A stretch of DNA of 52,349 nt. Source: an uncultured Woeseiaceae bacterium (GTDB taxonomy: Bacteria > Pseudomonadota > Gammaproteobacteria > Steroidobacterales > Woeseiaceae). The DNA lies in assembly GCA_902510755.1 (NCBI GenBank), contig CABXCS010000004.1:1-52349 (forward strand). The letters run 5' to 3'. The notes under the pieces were generated by a model. The model did no database searches, was not told the DNA's origin, and was given only the letters and a program-made list of their open reading frames with translations. Position 1 is the stretch's first letter. Every line of letters starts with the position of its first letter. Of this stretch, positions 17,487 to 26,577 are shown in pieces. Made by a program: the position numbers and the translations under genes.

Positions 17487-17513
17487 ATACTTTAAATACG
17501 GAGCATCATTAAA

Positions 17514-19730
17514 ATGAATAAATTTACTCTATTCTTAGCCTTATTTTTCATCAATCATCAATTATTTGCTGAAGATTTGCTTGGTTTTAGTATTGATAAT
17601 TCAGATTTCCAGAAGCAACTCGAGGCTGACTATGATAAATATGTTAATTCAGAGGAAATGGATGATTGGTTAAGATATTTATCCAGAGAGCCACATCATG
17701 TAGGTTCATTGGCTGGGAAAAAGAATGCAGAATATATTTCTAATTTATTGAAATCATGGGGTTATGAAGTAGAAATTTCAGAATATCATGTTCTAATACC
17801 TACCCCCAGGATTCGTGAATTAAGAATGATTGCTCCTTCTCTTTATGAAGCGACCTTGGATGAGGATTCCCTTCCAGAGGATCCAAGTACCCTCATTCGT
17901 GAAAACTTATTGCCACCATACAACGCTTTCTCAACTGATGGAAAAGTAGAAGGTGAATTGGTTTTTGTAAATTATGGGATGCCCCAAGATTATGAAGTAT
18001 TGGAGCGTTATGGAATAGATGTTGAAGGTAAGATTGCGATTGCGAAATATGGACGATCATGGCGAGGTATTAAACCAAAACTAGCAGGTGAGAAGGGAGC
18101 TATAGGCACAATTATCTATTCTGATCCTGCTGATGACGGATTTGGTGTGGGTGATGTGTATCCTAAGGGTCCATTTAAAAATGAGAGTGGAGTTCAGCGT
18201 GGCTCTGTTATGGATATGCCTACCTATCCAGGTGATGTTTTGACGCCAGGAATTGGTGCTACAAAAAGCGCAAAACGTTTATCCTTTAATGAAGCAATTA
18301 CAATTACTAAAATTCCAGTTCTACCCATATCCTACCGTGATGCACTGCCACTTCTGAGTGCGATGGAGGGCCCAGTAGTTCCACCAGAATGGAGAGGTGA
18401 TCTTCCAATTACATATCATCTTGGACCGGGTCCAGCAAAAGTTAAATTGAATGTTGAGTTCAATTGGGAAACAACCGTTGCTTATAATGTTATCGCAACG
18501 TTAAAAGGCTCTAAGTTTCCTGATGAATGGATAATTCGGGGGAATCATCATGATGGTTGGAATCATGGTGCTGCTGATCCAATATCAGGGATGGTTGCAT
18601 TATTATCAGAAGCTAAAGCAATTGCTCAACTAGCGAAAATGGGGCACAAACCTGCAAGAACAATAATATATGCAGCATGGGATGCAGAAGAAGTTGGCCT
18701 GATTGGGTCAACTGAATGGGTTGAAGATCATGCGAATGAGTTACGAAAGCACGCAGTTGCTTATTTGAATACTGATGGAAATTCTAGGGGTTTCGTAAAT
18801 ATTGGTGGAAGTCATATTTTGGAGCGATTTTTTAATCAAATCATCGAACAAGTCAATGATCCAATATTAGGTATTAGTCTTAAACAGAGGAAGCAGGCTT
18901 TTTTAAGGATAAATAGCGATTCAGAGCAACAGCAAGATGATGCTGAGAACCGTAACGATATTCGTATTAATCCATTAGGTTCAGGTTCTGATTATACTCC
19001 ATTTTTGCAACATCTCGGAATTGCATCAGCTAATATCGCTTTTGGTGGAGAAGGAAGTGGCGGCAGTTATCATACTTTGTATGACACATATGAACACTTC
19101 ACAAAATGGCGTGATCCAGGTTTAATTTATGGTGTTTCATTAGCTCAGGTTGCAGGAAGAGCAACACTAAGATTAGCTAATGCAGAAAGACTACCTTTTG
19201 AATTTGGTGGTTTTGCAGATAATATCCAGTTGTATGTTGATCAATTAGAAGATCTTGCTAATTCTATGCGAGAAAATACAATTATTCAAAATGCTAGAAT
19301 TAATGATGGAACTTATAAGGCTGCGCTTGATCCAAATAAAAATGTCATGCCTCCAAAGATAAAGAATAATGTCCCATATTTTAATTTTTCCCCATTGAGA
19401 AACGCTGTGACTAAGCTAGTCAATTCAGCAAATGATTTCAAGGCTCTTACAAAGGTTAACCAAGAAGTTAATCAGGAAGTTAATAATCTTTTATATACTA
19501 TTGAAAGGTTAATGACTCGGAATGAAGGACTACCGGGCCGTGAGTGGTATAAACATTATATTTATGCACCGGGCTATTATACTGGATATGGCGTAAAAAC
19601 GATCCCTGCTGTTAGAGAGGCCATAGAGCAACGAGAGTTCGATCAAGTTGAAAACCAAATTAACCTGTCCGCTGAGGTTGTTGAAAAAATTGCAGCAAGA
19701 ATTGATGCAATTATTATTGCAGCAAATTAG
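17514..19730 (+). CDS. Exported M28 family peptidase, glutamate carboxypeptidase II-like
   Basis: 738 aa. A signal peptide (residues 1-19, ending FA) is followed by an M28 catalytic domain with a PA-domain insert near 150-330 and a C-terminal helical domain like the transferrin-receptor dimerisation domain. The two-zinc site is complete: H345 (GNHHDGW), D355 (AADPISG), the Glu pair E392-E393 (WDAEEVGLIGS), D421 (NTDGNSRG) and H520 (SYHTLYDT). The order and size match GCPII/NAALADase-type carboxypeptidases, which remove C-terminal residues, often Glu, from peptides. It is likely periplasmic or on the surface, supplying amino acids from peptides. Its stop is 11 nt from the convergent DMT gene. 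Confidence 0.92.
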   Translation: MNKFTLFLALFFINHQLFAEDLLGFSIDNSDFQKQLEADYDKYVNSEEMDDWLRYLSREPHHVGSLAGKKNAEYISNLLKSWGYEVEISEYHVLIPTPRIRELRMIAPSLYEATLDEDSLPEDPSTLIRENLLPPYNAFSTDGKVEGELVFVNYGMPQDYEVLERYGIDVEGKIAIAKYGRSWRGIKPKLAGEKGAIGTIIYSDPADDGFGVGDVYPKGPFKNESGVQRGSVMDMPTYPGDVLTPGIGATKSAKRLSFNEAITITKIPVLPISYRDALPLLSAMEGPVVPPEWRGDLPITYHLGPGPAKVKLNVEFNWETTVAYNVIATLKGSKFPDEWIIRGNHHDGWNHGAADPISGMVALLSEAKAIAQLAKMGHKPARTIIYAAWDAEEVGLIGSTEWVEDHANELRKHAVAYLNTDGNSRGFVNIGGSHILERFFNQIIEQVNDPILGISLKQRKQAFLRINSDSEQQQDDAENRNDIRINPLGSGSDYTPFLQHLGIASANIAFGGEGSGGSYHTLYDTYEHFTKWRDPGLIYGVSLAQVAGRATLRLANAERLPFEFGGFADNIQLYVDQLEDLANSMRENTIIQNARINDGTYKAALDPNKNVMPPKIKNNVPYFNFSPLRNAVTKLVNSANDFKALTKVNQEVNQEVNNLLYTIERLMTRNEGLPGREWYKHYIYAPGYYTGYGVKTIPAVREAIEQREFDQVENQINLSAEVVEKIAARIDAIIIAAN

Positions 19731-19741
19731 CAAGTAAGAGG

Positions 19742-20701
19742 TTACCTAGGATAGTTATTTTTTGAGAATTTTTTTCTTAAAAGATTGATCCCTGCAGTCC
19801 GGAAACCACGAAGATAGCGTGTTGATGTTGTTTTATCCATTTCGCGATAAGCCACAAATACTCCACTACAAATAATGATGAGTGCCCCCAGAATTACATA
19901 TTGATCTGGAATTTCATCCCAAATTAAGTATCCAGCTATCGCTGCACCGATCAATGCAATGTACTCAAATGGGGCAAGAACAACTGGTGATGATTTTTTA
20001 TAAGCACTTATATAACCTAACCAGACTCCCACTGAAGCAATACCAGCAAGAAAAAATATAATCCAGGCAGAACTAGTCGGAGGGGTGTAGTTTTCAGGCA
20101 AAAAGAATAATGATGCTAAAAGAGGGCCAACTAATACATAAACAGACATGGCAATAGTCGATTCAGTGGTTGCTAGCTTCCTCGCGGTTATGGCTAGCAA
20201 GGCATAAGCAAATGCACTAGCTAGAACTGATAATGAGGCCAAGGAAAATGTTCCATTACCCGGCCTTAGGATAATTAGCACACCAATAAAGCCCATAATT
20301 ACTGCGATCCATCGTCGCCAACCAACTTTTTCATTAAGCAGGGTTGATGAAAGTGCAGTTACAATGAGTGGCGAAACAAATGCTAAGGTCAGAGTATTCA
20401 CTAAGGGCATTTTTGTGATTCCATAAAAAAAGCCATACATTGCAATAATAGATAGACCTGCTCTGAGAAGATGCCATTGCCATCGTTCGCTTTTTATACT
20501 TTCAAATCCACCATACCATGGCGCCAAACAAGAAAATATAAGCAATGCGAATACACTTCTTATAAAGATAAATTGTGATAATGGATACGTTTCTAGTAGG
20601 AATTTTGCCAGCAAGTCGAGTGTCAAACCACAAAATTCACCAAACATTAAAAAACTTAATGCCAAACCAAATGAATCATCAGTAAAAGTGTGTTTTTTCA
20701 A
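19742..20701 (-). CDS. DMT superfamily (EamA) transporter
   Basis: 319 aa with ten hydrophobic segments in two EamA repeats. The first ends near GFIGVLIILRPG, a typical loop between halves, and the second ends with GALIIICSGVFVAYRE. EamA proteins export or import metabolites such as amino acids or nucleosides; the substrate is unknown. The start is uncertain: the longest form uses TTG at 20701, an ATT 21 nt upstream is also in frame, and neither has a clear ribosome site. The next Met (residue 19) would cut into the first helix. It is 117 nt downstream of the RND permease gene and may be its own unit. Confidence 0.85.
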   Translation of the reverse strand: MKKHTFTDDSFGLALSFLMFGEFCGLTLDLLAKFLLETYPLSQFIFIRSVFALLIFSCLAPWYGGFESIKSERWQWHLLRAGLSIIAMYGFFYGITKMPLVNTLTLAFVSPLIVTALSSTLLNEKVGWRRWIAVIMGFIGVLIILRPGNGTFSLASLSVLASAFAYALLAITARKLATTESTIAMSVYVLVGPLLASLFFLPENYTPPTSSAWIIFFLAGIASVGVWLGYISAYKKSSPVVLAPFEYIALIGAAIAGYLIWDEIPDQYVILGALIIICSGVFVAYREMDKTTSTRYLRGFRTAGINLLRKKFSKNNYPR

Positions 20702-20818
20702 TTGAGAATCTTTTTTGGGAATTCTAAATGATAATCATCCTACAGAACTATTTAGATTGTCCAGAGGAACTTTTATCCAGATAATATAAGCACACTGCTT
20801 ATTATGATTGGCGTCTAT

Positions 20819-23800
20819 TTATTGCTGTGATTTTAAACCACGTGCGGAAAAATAATTTATTATATTTGCTTGAAGCATAAGTAAACTTGGCGTCAACAGC
20901 AGTGTTAATATCGTTGCAAATGCAAGTCCAACAGCTACGGATGAAGATAATTGAACCCACCACTGGGTACTCGGTGCACCAAATGACACTTCTCGAGAAA
21001 TAAAATTAATATTCATACTTAAAGCCATCGGTAATAGGCCCATAATTGTTGTAATGGTTGTTAAAATTACTGGTCTTAAGCGCACGGCACATGTTCTAAT
21101 AATTGCCTCAAAAGATTCCTCTCCTCTTGCTCTAAGAACATTATATGTATCAATCAGGACGATATTATTATTCACCACAATCCCAGCAAGAGTAATTACT
21201 CCAACTCCACCCATAATAATACTGAAAGGTTCATTAATTAGCAGATTACTAAGTAGTACGCCACCTGTAGAAAAAACTACTGCTGTCAAAATTAAGAATG
21301 CTTGGAAGAGACTGTTAAACTGAGTAACTAATATAATAAACATAATCGCAAGTGATATTAATAACGCTTTTGATAAAAAATCCATCGCTTCTGCTTGGTC
21401 TTCACTGCCACCTCTAAATTTTATATTTACTTGAGAGTCTATATTTAGACTCGGTAAGACTTTAGTCATTATGTTCACGATATCAGAATCTAGATAACCA
21501 GAAGCTACATCAGCTTCAACCTTCATTGTTCTTCTTAGATCGGTTCGATGGATAGTACTAACTTTTTGATTAGCTGTTCTTTCAATAAAGTTCGAGAGAG
21601 GAATTAAGCCGTCATTTGAAGGAATGCGTAATTTATCAATTTCATCTAAGTTTCTTTTTTCAATCGGATATCTTACTCGTATATCAAGCTCATCATCTGC
21701 ATCATCAGGTCGATACTCACCAAGTTTGATCCCGTTTGTTACTAATTGAATCATCGTTCCAATTACCGTTATATCTGCACCAAAACGAGCTGCTTCAGCA
21801 CGATCTACTTTAATTTGCCACTCTATACCAGGCAAAGGACGATCATCTTGCAAGTTAATGACACCATCAATATTTGCTAAGGCATTACTAATTTTTTCTA
21901 CAGAGTCATCGAGTAGAGATGGGCTTCTGGATGAAATTTCTATTGATATTGGTTTTCCTGATGGAGGACCATTATCTGGTTTCCTAGTTGCAATTCTTAT
22001 ACCCACCATACCCGATAATGATTGCTGTATTTCACGTAAAATTTCGTCACTGGTTCTTCTTTCATTCCATTCTTTTAGATTTAGAGAAATTGTACCAATC
22101 AAATCTTGTGATACACCGCTCTCTCCTGGTCTACCACCACTTGAATTGGAGGTTCCCACCTTGACATAAATACTTTCTGTTTCTGTTGAATTTAGAACGA
22201 AACTTTCAATTTGCTGAACAAGTGTATCTTTTTCTGCTATCGAAAGATCACCTCTTGCATAAACTTCTATATTTGCAAATTCTTGTTCAATTTCTGGAAA
22301 TAATTCAATACCGCGCCCAAAAAAGAAAAAAGCAAGATAAATACTGACAAGTAACATTGTTACTACTGAGATATTTTTTCCTGGATGAATCAAAACTTTT
22401 CTGAGAAATTGGATGTATCTCCCAGTAAGACCCGTGACTTGATTGACATCTCCCTTTTCTGCAGCTGTAAGATTATTTATCACTGTTTTGTCTACAGATC
22501 CTGCTTTACCAAATAGAGATCCTAGTGTTGGAATGAATAGTAATGCCATAACCAAGGAGGATGACAAAACAGCAATTAGCGTAATTGGTAGAAATTTCAT
22601 GAATTCACCAATCATGTCCGGCCAAAAAGCAAGTGGTATAAAGGCAGTTAATGTCGTACAAGTTGATGCAATTATTGGCCATGACATTCTTCTTGCCGCA
22701 GCACTATATGCCTTTTTCCTGCTATCACCTTCACTCATTCTTCTATCTGCTAACTCTGTTACCACTATAGCTCCATCCACAAGCATTCCCACTGCCATTA
22801 TCAGAGCAAAAAGAACCATCATATTTATTGAAATACCTGCGATTGATATCATTAGTATACCCAATAAGAAACTACCAGGAATAGCGATCCCAACCAGAAG
22901 TGCTGAACGAAAACCAAGAATACCTATAATGATGATAAACACTAGAATTACGGCTGTGATGACGCTATTTTGCAGGTCGCTAAGCATGGTCCGCACTTCT
23001 TTCGATTTATCTTTAGAGACAACAATTGATATATTTTTAGGCCAATAATCTTGTTCTGTTTCAATAAGTTCTTTGATCTCATCTACAGTGGAAATAATGT
23101 TTGCCCCCGAACGCTGAATGACTTCAATCGCAAGTGCTGGTTTTCCATCCAGTCTAGCCAGTGTTTGTGCATCTTTGTAAGTTCTCTGAACTGATGCCAC
23201 ATCACCAAAATGAACAATTCGATCTTTATCCACCTTGATTGGCATTTCAAGAACATCTTGAGCAGTCTCAAAGACACCTGAAACTTTTACTGGGAATTTA
23301 CCTTTGGTGTTCTGCATGGCACCAGCAGAGACAAGTTTATTATTTGCGCTGACTAGATTTAAGATTTCGAACGGATTTAATTGGTAACTCTCCATGGCAA
23401 GAGGATCTATAATTATTTCCATTACCTCTTCACGGTCACCTACTAATACTGCTTCTAGAACACCTTTGTTTGTCTCAATTTTTTCTTTTAAATTTTTTGC
23501 AAGATAAGACAGTGTTCTTTCTGGTACATTTCCAGCGATATTAAGAACTAACATTGGATCAAAACGTGAGAATTTTACTTCATTGACAGAAGGTTCTTCA
23601 GTTTCTTTAGGAAGTTTTGCTCTCGCTAAATCTACCTTTGCTCTGGTCTCTTGAAGTGCGGCATTGGTGTCGATACCAGCATAAAATTCTAACTGAACGT
23701 TAGCGCCACCCTCATAAGCGTCAGCATCAATTTGTTTAATGCCAGAAATAGAGCGAATTTCTTGCTCTATAGGTCTGATTAGCAGGCGTTCTGCATCTTC

Positions 23801-23968
23801 TGGTGAAATCCCTTCATGCGTGATACTGATGTAGATATTTGGGATTTCAATATCTGGCTCAGCTTCCTTGGGCATATTGATATATGTCACCATACCAGTG
23901 ACCAATATGACAATTAAGAAGAGAATAGAAGTTCTTGACCGCGATAATGCAGAATTGATGATCTGCAT
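20819..23968 (-). CDS. RND efflux pump inner-membrane permease (AcrB/HAE1-like)
   Basis: 1049 aa, with the expected pattern of one helix, a large periplasmic loop, a helix bundle, a second loop and a second bundle. Recognisable blocks are EAEPDIEIPNIYI near the N-terminus, RPIEQEIRSISGI in the pore domain, and VGMLVDGAIVVTELADRR in helix 4. AcrB has two adjacent Asp in helix 4; here only the first is kept (VDGAIV), and the helix-10 Lys region reads VVNNNIVLID, as in a divergent HAE branch. It would pump drugs or toxic metabolites using the proton gradient. The ATG directly follows the adaptor stop (TAA-ATG), so the two are co-translated. Confidence 0.93.
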   Translation of the reverse strand: MQIINSALSRSRTSILFLIVILVTGMVTYINMPKEAEPDIEIPNIYISITHEGISPEDAERLLIRPIEQEIRSISGIKQIDADAYEGGANVQLEFYAGIDTNAALQETRAKVDLARAKLPKETEEPSVNEVKFSRFDPMLVLNIAGNVPERTLSYLAKNLKEKIETNKGVLEAVLVGDREEVMEIIIDPLAMESYQLNPFEILNLVSANNKLVSAGAMQNTKGKFPVKVSGVFETAQDVLEMPIKVDKDRIVHFGDVASVQRTYKDAQTLARLDGKPALAIEVIQRSGANIISTVDEIKELIETEQDYWPKNISIVVSKDKSKEVRTMLSDLQNSVITAVILVFIIIIGILGFRSALLVGIAIPGSFLLGILMISIAGISINMMVLFALIMAVGMLVDGAIVVTELADRRMSEGDSRKKAYSAAARRMSWPIIASTCTTLTAFIPLAFWPDMIGEFMKFLPITLIAVLSSSLVMALLFIPTLGSLFGKAGSVDKTVINNLTAAEKGDVNQVTGLTGRYIQFLRKVLIHPGKNISVVTMLLVSIYLAFFFFGRGIELFPEIEQEFANIEVYARGDLSIAEKDTLVQQIESFVLNSTETESIYVKVGTSNSSGGRPGESGVSQDLIGTISLNLKEWNERRTSDEILREIQQSLSGMVGIRIATRKPDNGPPSGKPISIEISSRSPSLLDDSVEKISNALANIDGVINLQDDRPLPGIEWQIKVDRAEAARFGADITVIGTMIQLVTNGIKLGEYRPDDADDELDIRVRYPIEKRNLDEIDKLRIPSNDGLIPLSNFIERTANQKVSTIHRTDLRRTMKVEADVASGYLDSDIVNIMTKVLPSLNIDSQVNIKFRGGSEDQAEAMDFLSKALLISLAIMFIILVTQFNSLFQAFLILTAVVFSTGGVLLSNLLINEPFSIIMGGVGVITLAGIVVNNNIVLIDTYNVLRARGEESFEAIIRTCAVRLRPVILTTITTIMGLLPMALSMNINFISREVSFGAPSTQWWVQLSSSVAVGLAFATILTLLLTPSLLMLQANIINYFSARGLKSQQ

Positions 23969-25087
23969 TTATTTTCCTTGTGTTTTACTCTGTGCTGATA
24001 GGATTATGTTGGTATCAGTTTCTGTTACAGGGTTGACTTGCATTCCAGATCTAACATAACCTTGCCCCACTGTAATTACAGTTGAAATATAAGGTAAGCC
24101 AGCCAAATAAACGCCATCGTCTGAGCTCAAAACGATATCAGCTGATATGAATTTAACTGTATTTTCATCGGTGAGGATTTTGATACCAATGATACCCTCA
24201 TCATTCAGGCTTAATAAAGCTGGAGACACCAGATGAGCGGCAACTTCCTCAGCTGGTATTGTTAATTCTGATGAGACTCCTGCTCTTAATAATCCATCTT
24301 TATTGTTAAGTAATAGCTCTATATCGAATGTTCTTGTCGATTCATTAGCTGCAGGTGCAATGTAGCGGATTATTCCTTGAACTTTTTGTCCTGTTGCTAA
24401 CTCAGCCAGACCGAAATCTCCAATTTTGACATATTTTACATCATGTTCAGAAATTTCTGCTTTGACTATCAATTCGTTGTCATCAATTATGGTGGCAATC
24501 GTATCACCAGCCTTAACATAATCACCAATTTCAACTTTCCTCTCTTGAAGTGAGCCTTCAAATGGTGATTTGATATTCATGAATTCGATATCAAGATTTG
24601 CAAGGGATAGCTCATGTCTTGCACGTTCAAGATTTGCAATTGATTCTCGTAATTTGACTTCAGAAATGAAATTTTCATCGTTTAATTTTTTTTGACTATC
24701 ATATTCTGCTTTTCTCTGATTAACGGTAGCTGTCGATTTGGCAAGATTTGCAAATCGGTCTCTTTCGCTTAATTGAACTATTAAGCTTCCCTGAGAAATT
24801 CTTTCACCACGGTTAGCCCCTATCTTAATGACTCTTCCGTCTGTTTCGGCCTTAATATTAACGACTCTAGATGGGGCTGTTCTTCCGTTAAGCTTGAGAT
24901 TTCGGATAACTTTCTTTGCAATTTGATCTCGCACTCTAACACTTATAACACTAGAAAGATCAGCGTTGTTAATTGGTTGGTATGAGGGAGAATTTTTTTG
25001 ATTAATTCCACTGAGCAGCCATACTATTATCGCGACAGTAATAGCTATAGGTAAATACCACGAATTGTATTTTTGTATATTAATCAT
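23969..25087 (-). CDS. RND efflux pump periplasmic adaptor (membrane fusion protein)
   Basis: 372 aa. An N-terminal membrane anchor (about residues 12-27) is followed by a barrel-sandwich half (IKAETDGRVIKIGANRGERIS), a coiled-coil hairpin (about 110-170) and the second lipoyl half (IKSPFEGSLQERKVEIGDYV). Beta-barrel and membrane-proximal domains follow. Adaptors bridge the RND permease to an outer-membrane channel; no TolC-like gene is in this window. It is the first gene of the two-gene pump operon, and its ATG lies about 30-40 nt after the predicted transcription start of a promoter that contains a palindromic operator. No regulator gene is adjacent. Confidence 0.92.
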   Translation of the reverse strand: MINIQKYNSWYLPIAITVAIIVWLLSGINQKNSPSYQPINNADLSSVISVRVRDQIAKKVIRNLKLNGRTAPSRVVNIKAETDGRVIKIGANRGERISQGSLIVQLSERDRFANLAKSTATVNQRKAEYDSQKKLNDENFISEVKLRESIANLERARHELSLANLDIEFMNIKSPFEGSLQERKVEIGDYVKAGDTIATIIDDNELIVKAEISEHDVKYVKIGDFGLAELATGQKVQGIIRYIAPAANESTRTFDIELLLNNKDGLLRAGVSSELTIPAEEVAAHLVSPALLSLNDEGIIGIKILTDENTVKFISADIVLSSDDGVYLAGLPYISTVITVGQGYVRSGMQVNPVTETDTNIILSAQSKTQGK

Positions 25088-25125
25088 ACTTGTATTTTAC
25101 ATTTGAACTAAATTTATTAAGTTTT

Positions 25126-25154
25126 ATAATATAACATGTCACTTGACATGTAAA
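25126..25154 (-). promoter_or_regulatory. RND operon promoter with palindromic operator
   Basis: On the minus strand TTTACA (25149-25154) and TATTAT (25126-25131) form -35 and -10 boxes with an exact 17-bp spacer. The spacer holds most of a perfect 8-2-8 inverted repeat, ACATGTCA-CT-TGACATGT at 25134-25151. A repressor bound there would block RNA polymerase, the usual control of RND pumps by TetR- or MarR-type proteins. The predicted start of transcription is about 30 nt before the adaptor ATG. Confidence 0.65.
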
Positions 25155-25366
25155 ATGATATTCAATCAGTTAAAAAGAACATGAGTTTAACAATATGAGA
25201 AGATTGAAGCAGTATATTTAACGTAAAGAAATGTATAGATATGTAACAGTATCTTAAATTTTTTAGTTTAAAGATTATTGAAAAACCTAGAAATATTGTT
25301 TAATGAACGGTATCTTCTATTTTCAAACTTAGATTATGATGAATTTTTAAGAATAGGACTGCAAAT

Positions 25367-26548
25367 ATGTTAGTTAATTTTCCCCCAATGGGAGTGTATG
25401 AGACGCTGTTTAAGTTTGCGGCAGCAACTTCTAAATATATGGGTGATGGAAAAACTCATCCATGGGCTCAAGGTTATCCTTTGACATCACAATTGCCTGA
25501 TGGACCTGTTTTACCAGAATCTATCAGTCTAGATAGCTTGGATCTTAAGTACCCCAAAGCTACCGGTGAGATAGAGCTCAGACAAGCAATCGCGGATTAT
25601 TATAATACTCACTATCAAGCGGGCATAACCCCAGAGCATGTTGGTGTCTTTGCTGGAGGTAGGCCCGGATTATTAGCAAACTTAGCTTTTTTAGAGGACG
25701 ATGTTTGTATTGCATTAGAAGAAACTGAATATACTCCTTATTGGGATATGATGCGTTTATTGAAAAAGAAGGTGCATATTATTCCTAGTAATATAGAAAA
25801 TAATTTCAGACCCAATGATCAAGATTACGATATTAACCCGGTAGAAGGAGCCAAAAGAGTGCTCTTACTCAAAAGCAACCCTTGTAATCCAACTGGTGTT
25901 GCGTTGTCTGCTGAACGATTAAAAAACCTTGTGAAAAGTTATAGTCAACAAGGTCGTGGGGCAATATTTGATGAAGCGTATGAGTTTTATAATGACCCTG
26001 AACCAATGAGCGCCCTTAATTACATAGATAATATTGACTCGACAGATATTTTTATTGTCGGTGCCGCCACCAAAGGACTTCAAGTCCCAGGCATGAGAGT
26101 TGGGTGGGTGATTGCTGCAGAGAGGCATATTGAGCTTTTTAGAAATTATTCATCGATTGGAATGGGGGGAATTTCTAGGCCATCGCAATTATATGTAACT
26201 AAGTTACTTGAAAAAGAACGAGTTACTCATGCGCGTAAAGCTGTTTGTAATTTTTATAAATCACAGCGTGATAAATATGAAGATGGTCTTAAATCTCTGG
26301 GCTTTAAACTGTTTACTGGTCACGGTGGTTTTTATCATTGGGGTTTATTGCCTAATGGACTTACTGCGGATGAGTTTAATGAAAGATTATTTAAGCATGA
26401 TGCAGGAATATTACCAGGCTATTTATGTGATATGCAGAGAGAATCTGATGCCACTAGCCCACTAGATAGCTTTATACGTTTTTCATTTGGACCATTAGAA
26501 GCGAGTTCTTTCGATAATGATATGCAAATATTATCAGAATGCATCTAA
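25367..26548 (+). CDS. Class I/II PLP-dependent aminotransferase
   Basis: 393 aa fold-type I enzyme. Motifs are YPKATGEIELRQAIADYY, KSNPCNPTGVALS, GAIFDEAYEFY and the PLP lysine K236 in GAATKGLQVPGMRVGW, with a closing arginine in DSFIRFSFGP. It has no signal peptide and would act in the cytoplasm. The specificity is not recognisable; it resembles broad-range aspartate/alanine-type aminotransferases. The dehydratase-like gene begins 29 nt downstream on the same strand, so the pair may act on one amino acid. The start is ATG at 25367, without a strong ribosome site. Confidence 0.85.
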   Translation: MLVNFPPMGVYETLFKFAAATSKYMGDGKTHPWAQGYPLTSQLPDGPVLPESISLDSLDLKYPKATGEIELRQAIADYYNTHYQAGITPEHVGVFAGGRPGLLANLAFLEDDVCIALEETEYTPYWDMMRLLKKKVHIIPSNIENNFRPNDQDYDINPVEGAKRVLLLKSNPCNPTGVALSAERLKNLVKSYSQQGRGAIFDEAYEFYNDPEPMSALNYIDNIDSTDIFIVGAATKGLQVPGMRVGWVIAAERHIELFRNYSSIGMGGISRPSQLYVTKLLEKERVTHARKAVCNFYKSQRDKYEDGLKSLGFKLFTGHGGFYHWGLLPNGLTADEFNERLFKHDAGILPGYLCDMQRESDATSPLDSFIRFSFGPLEASSFDNDMQILSECI

Positions 26549-26577
26549 TCTGAAAGCCTGATGAATGGAGAAAATTT

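Noticed and set aside
22443-23048. A 201-codon open frame on the plus strand inside the RND permease gene
   Set aside because: It is antisense to a well-conserved permease, has a low-complexity Ile/Thr/Ser composition and matches no family; it is a shadow frame.
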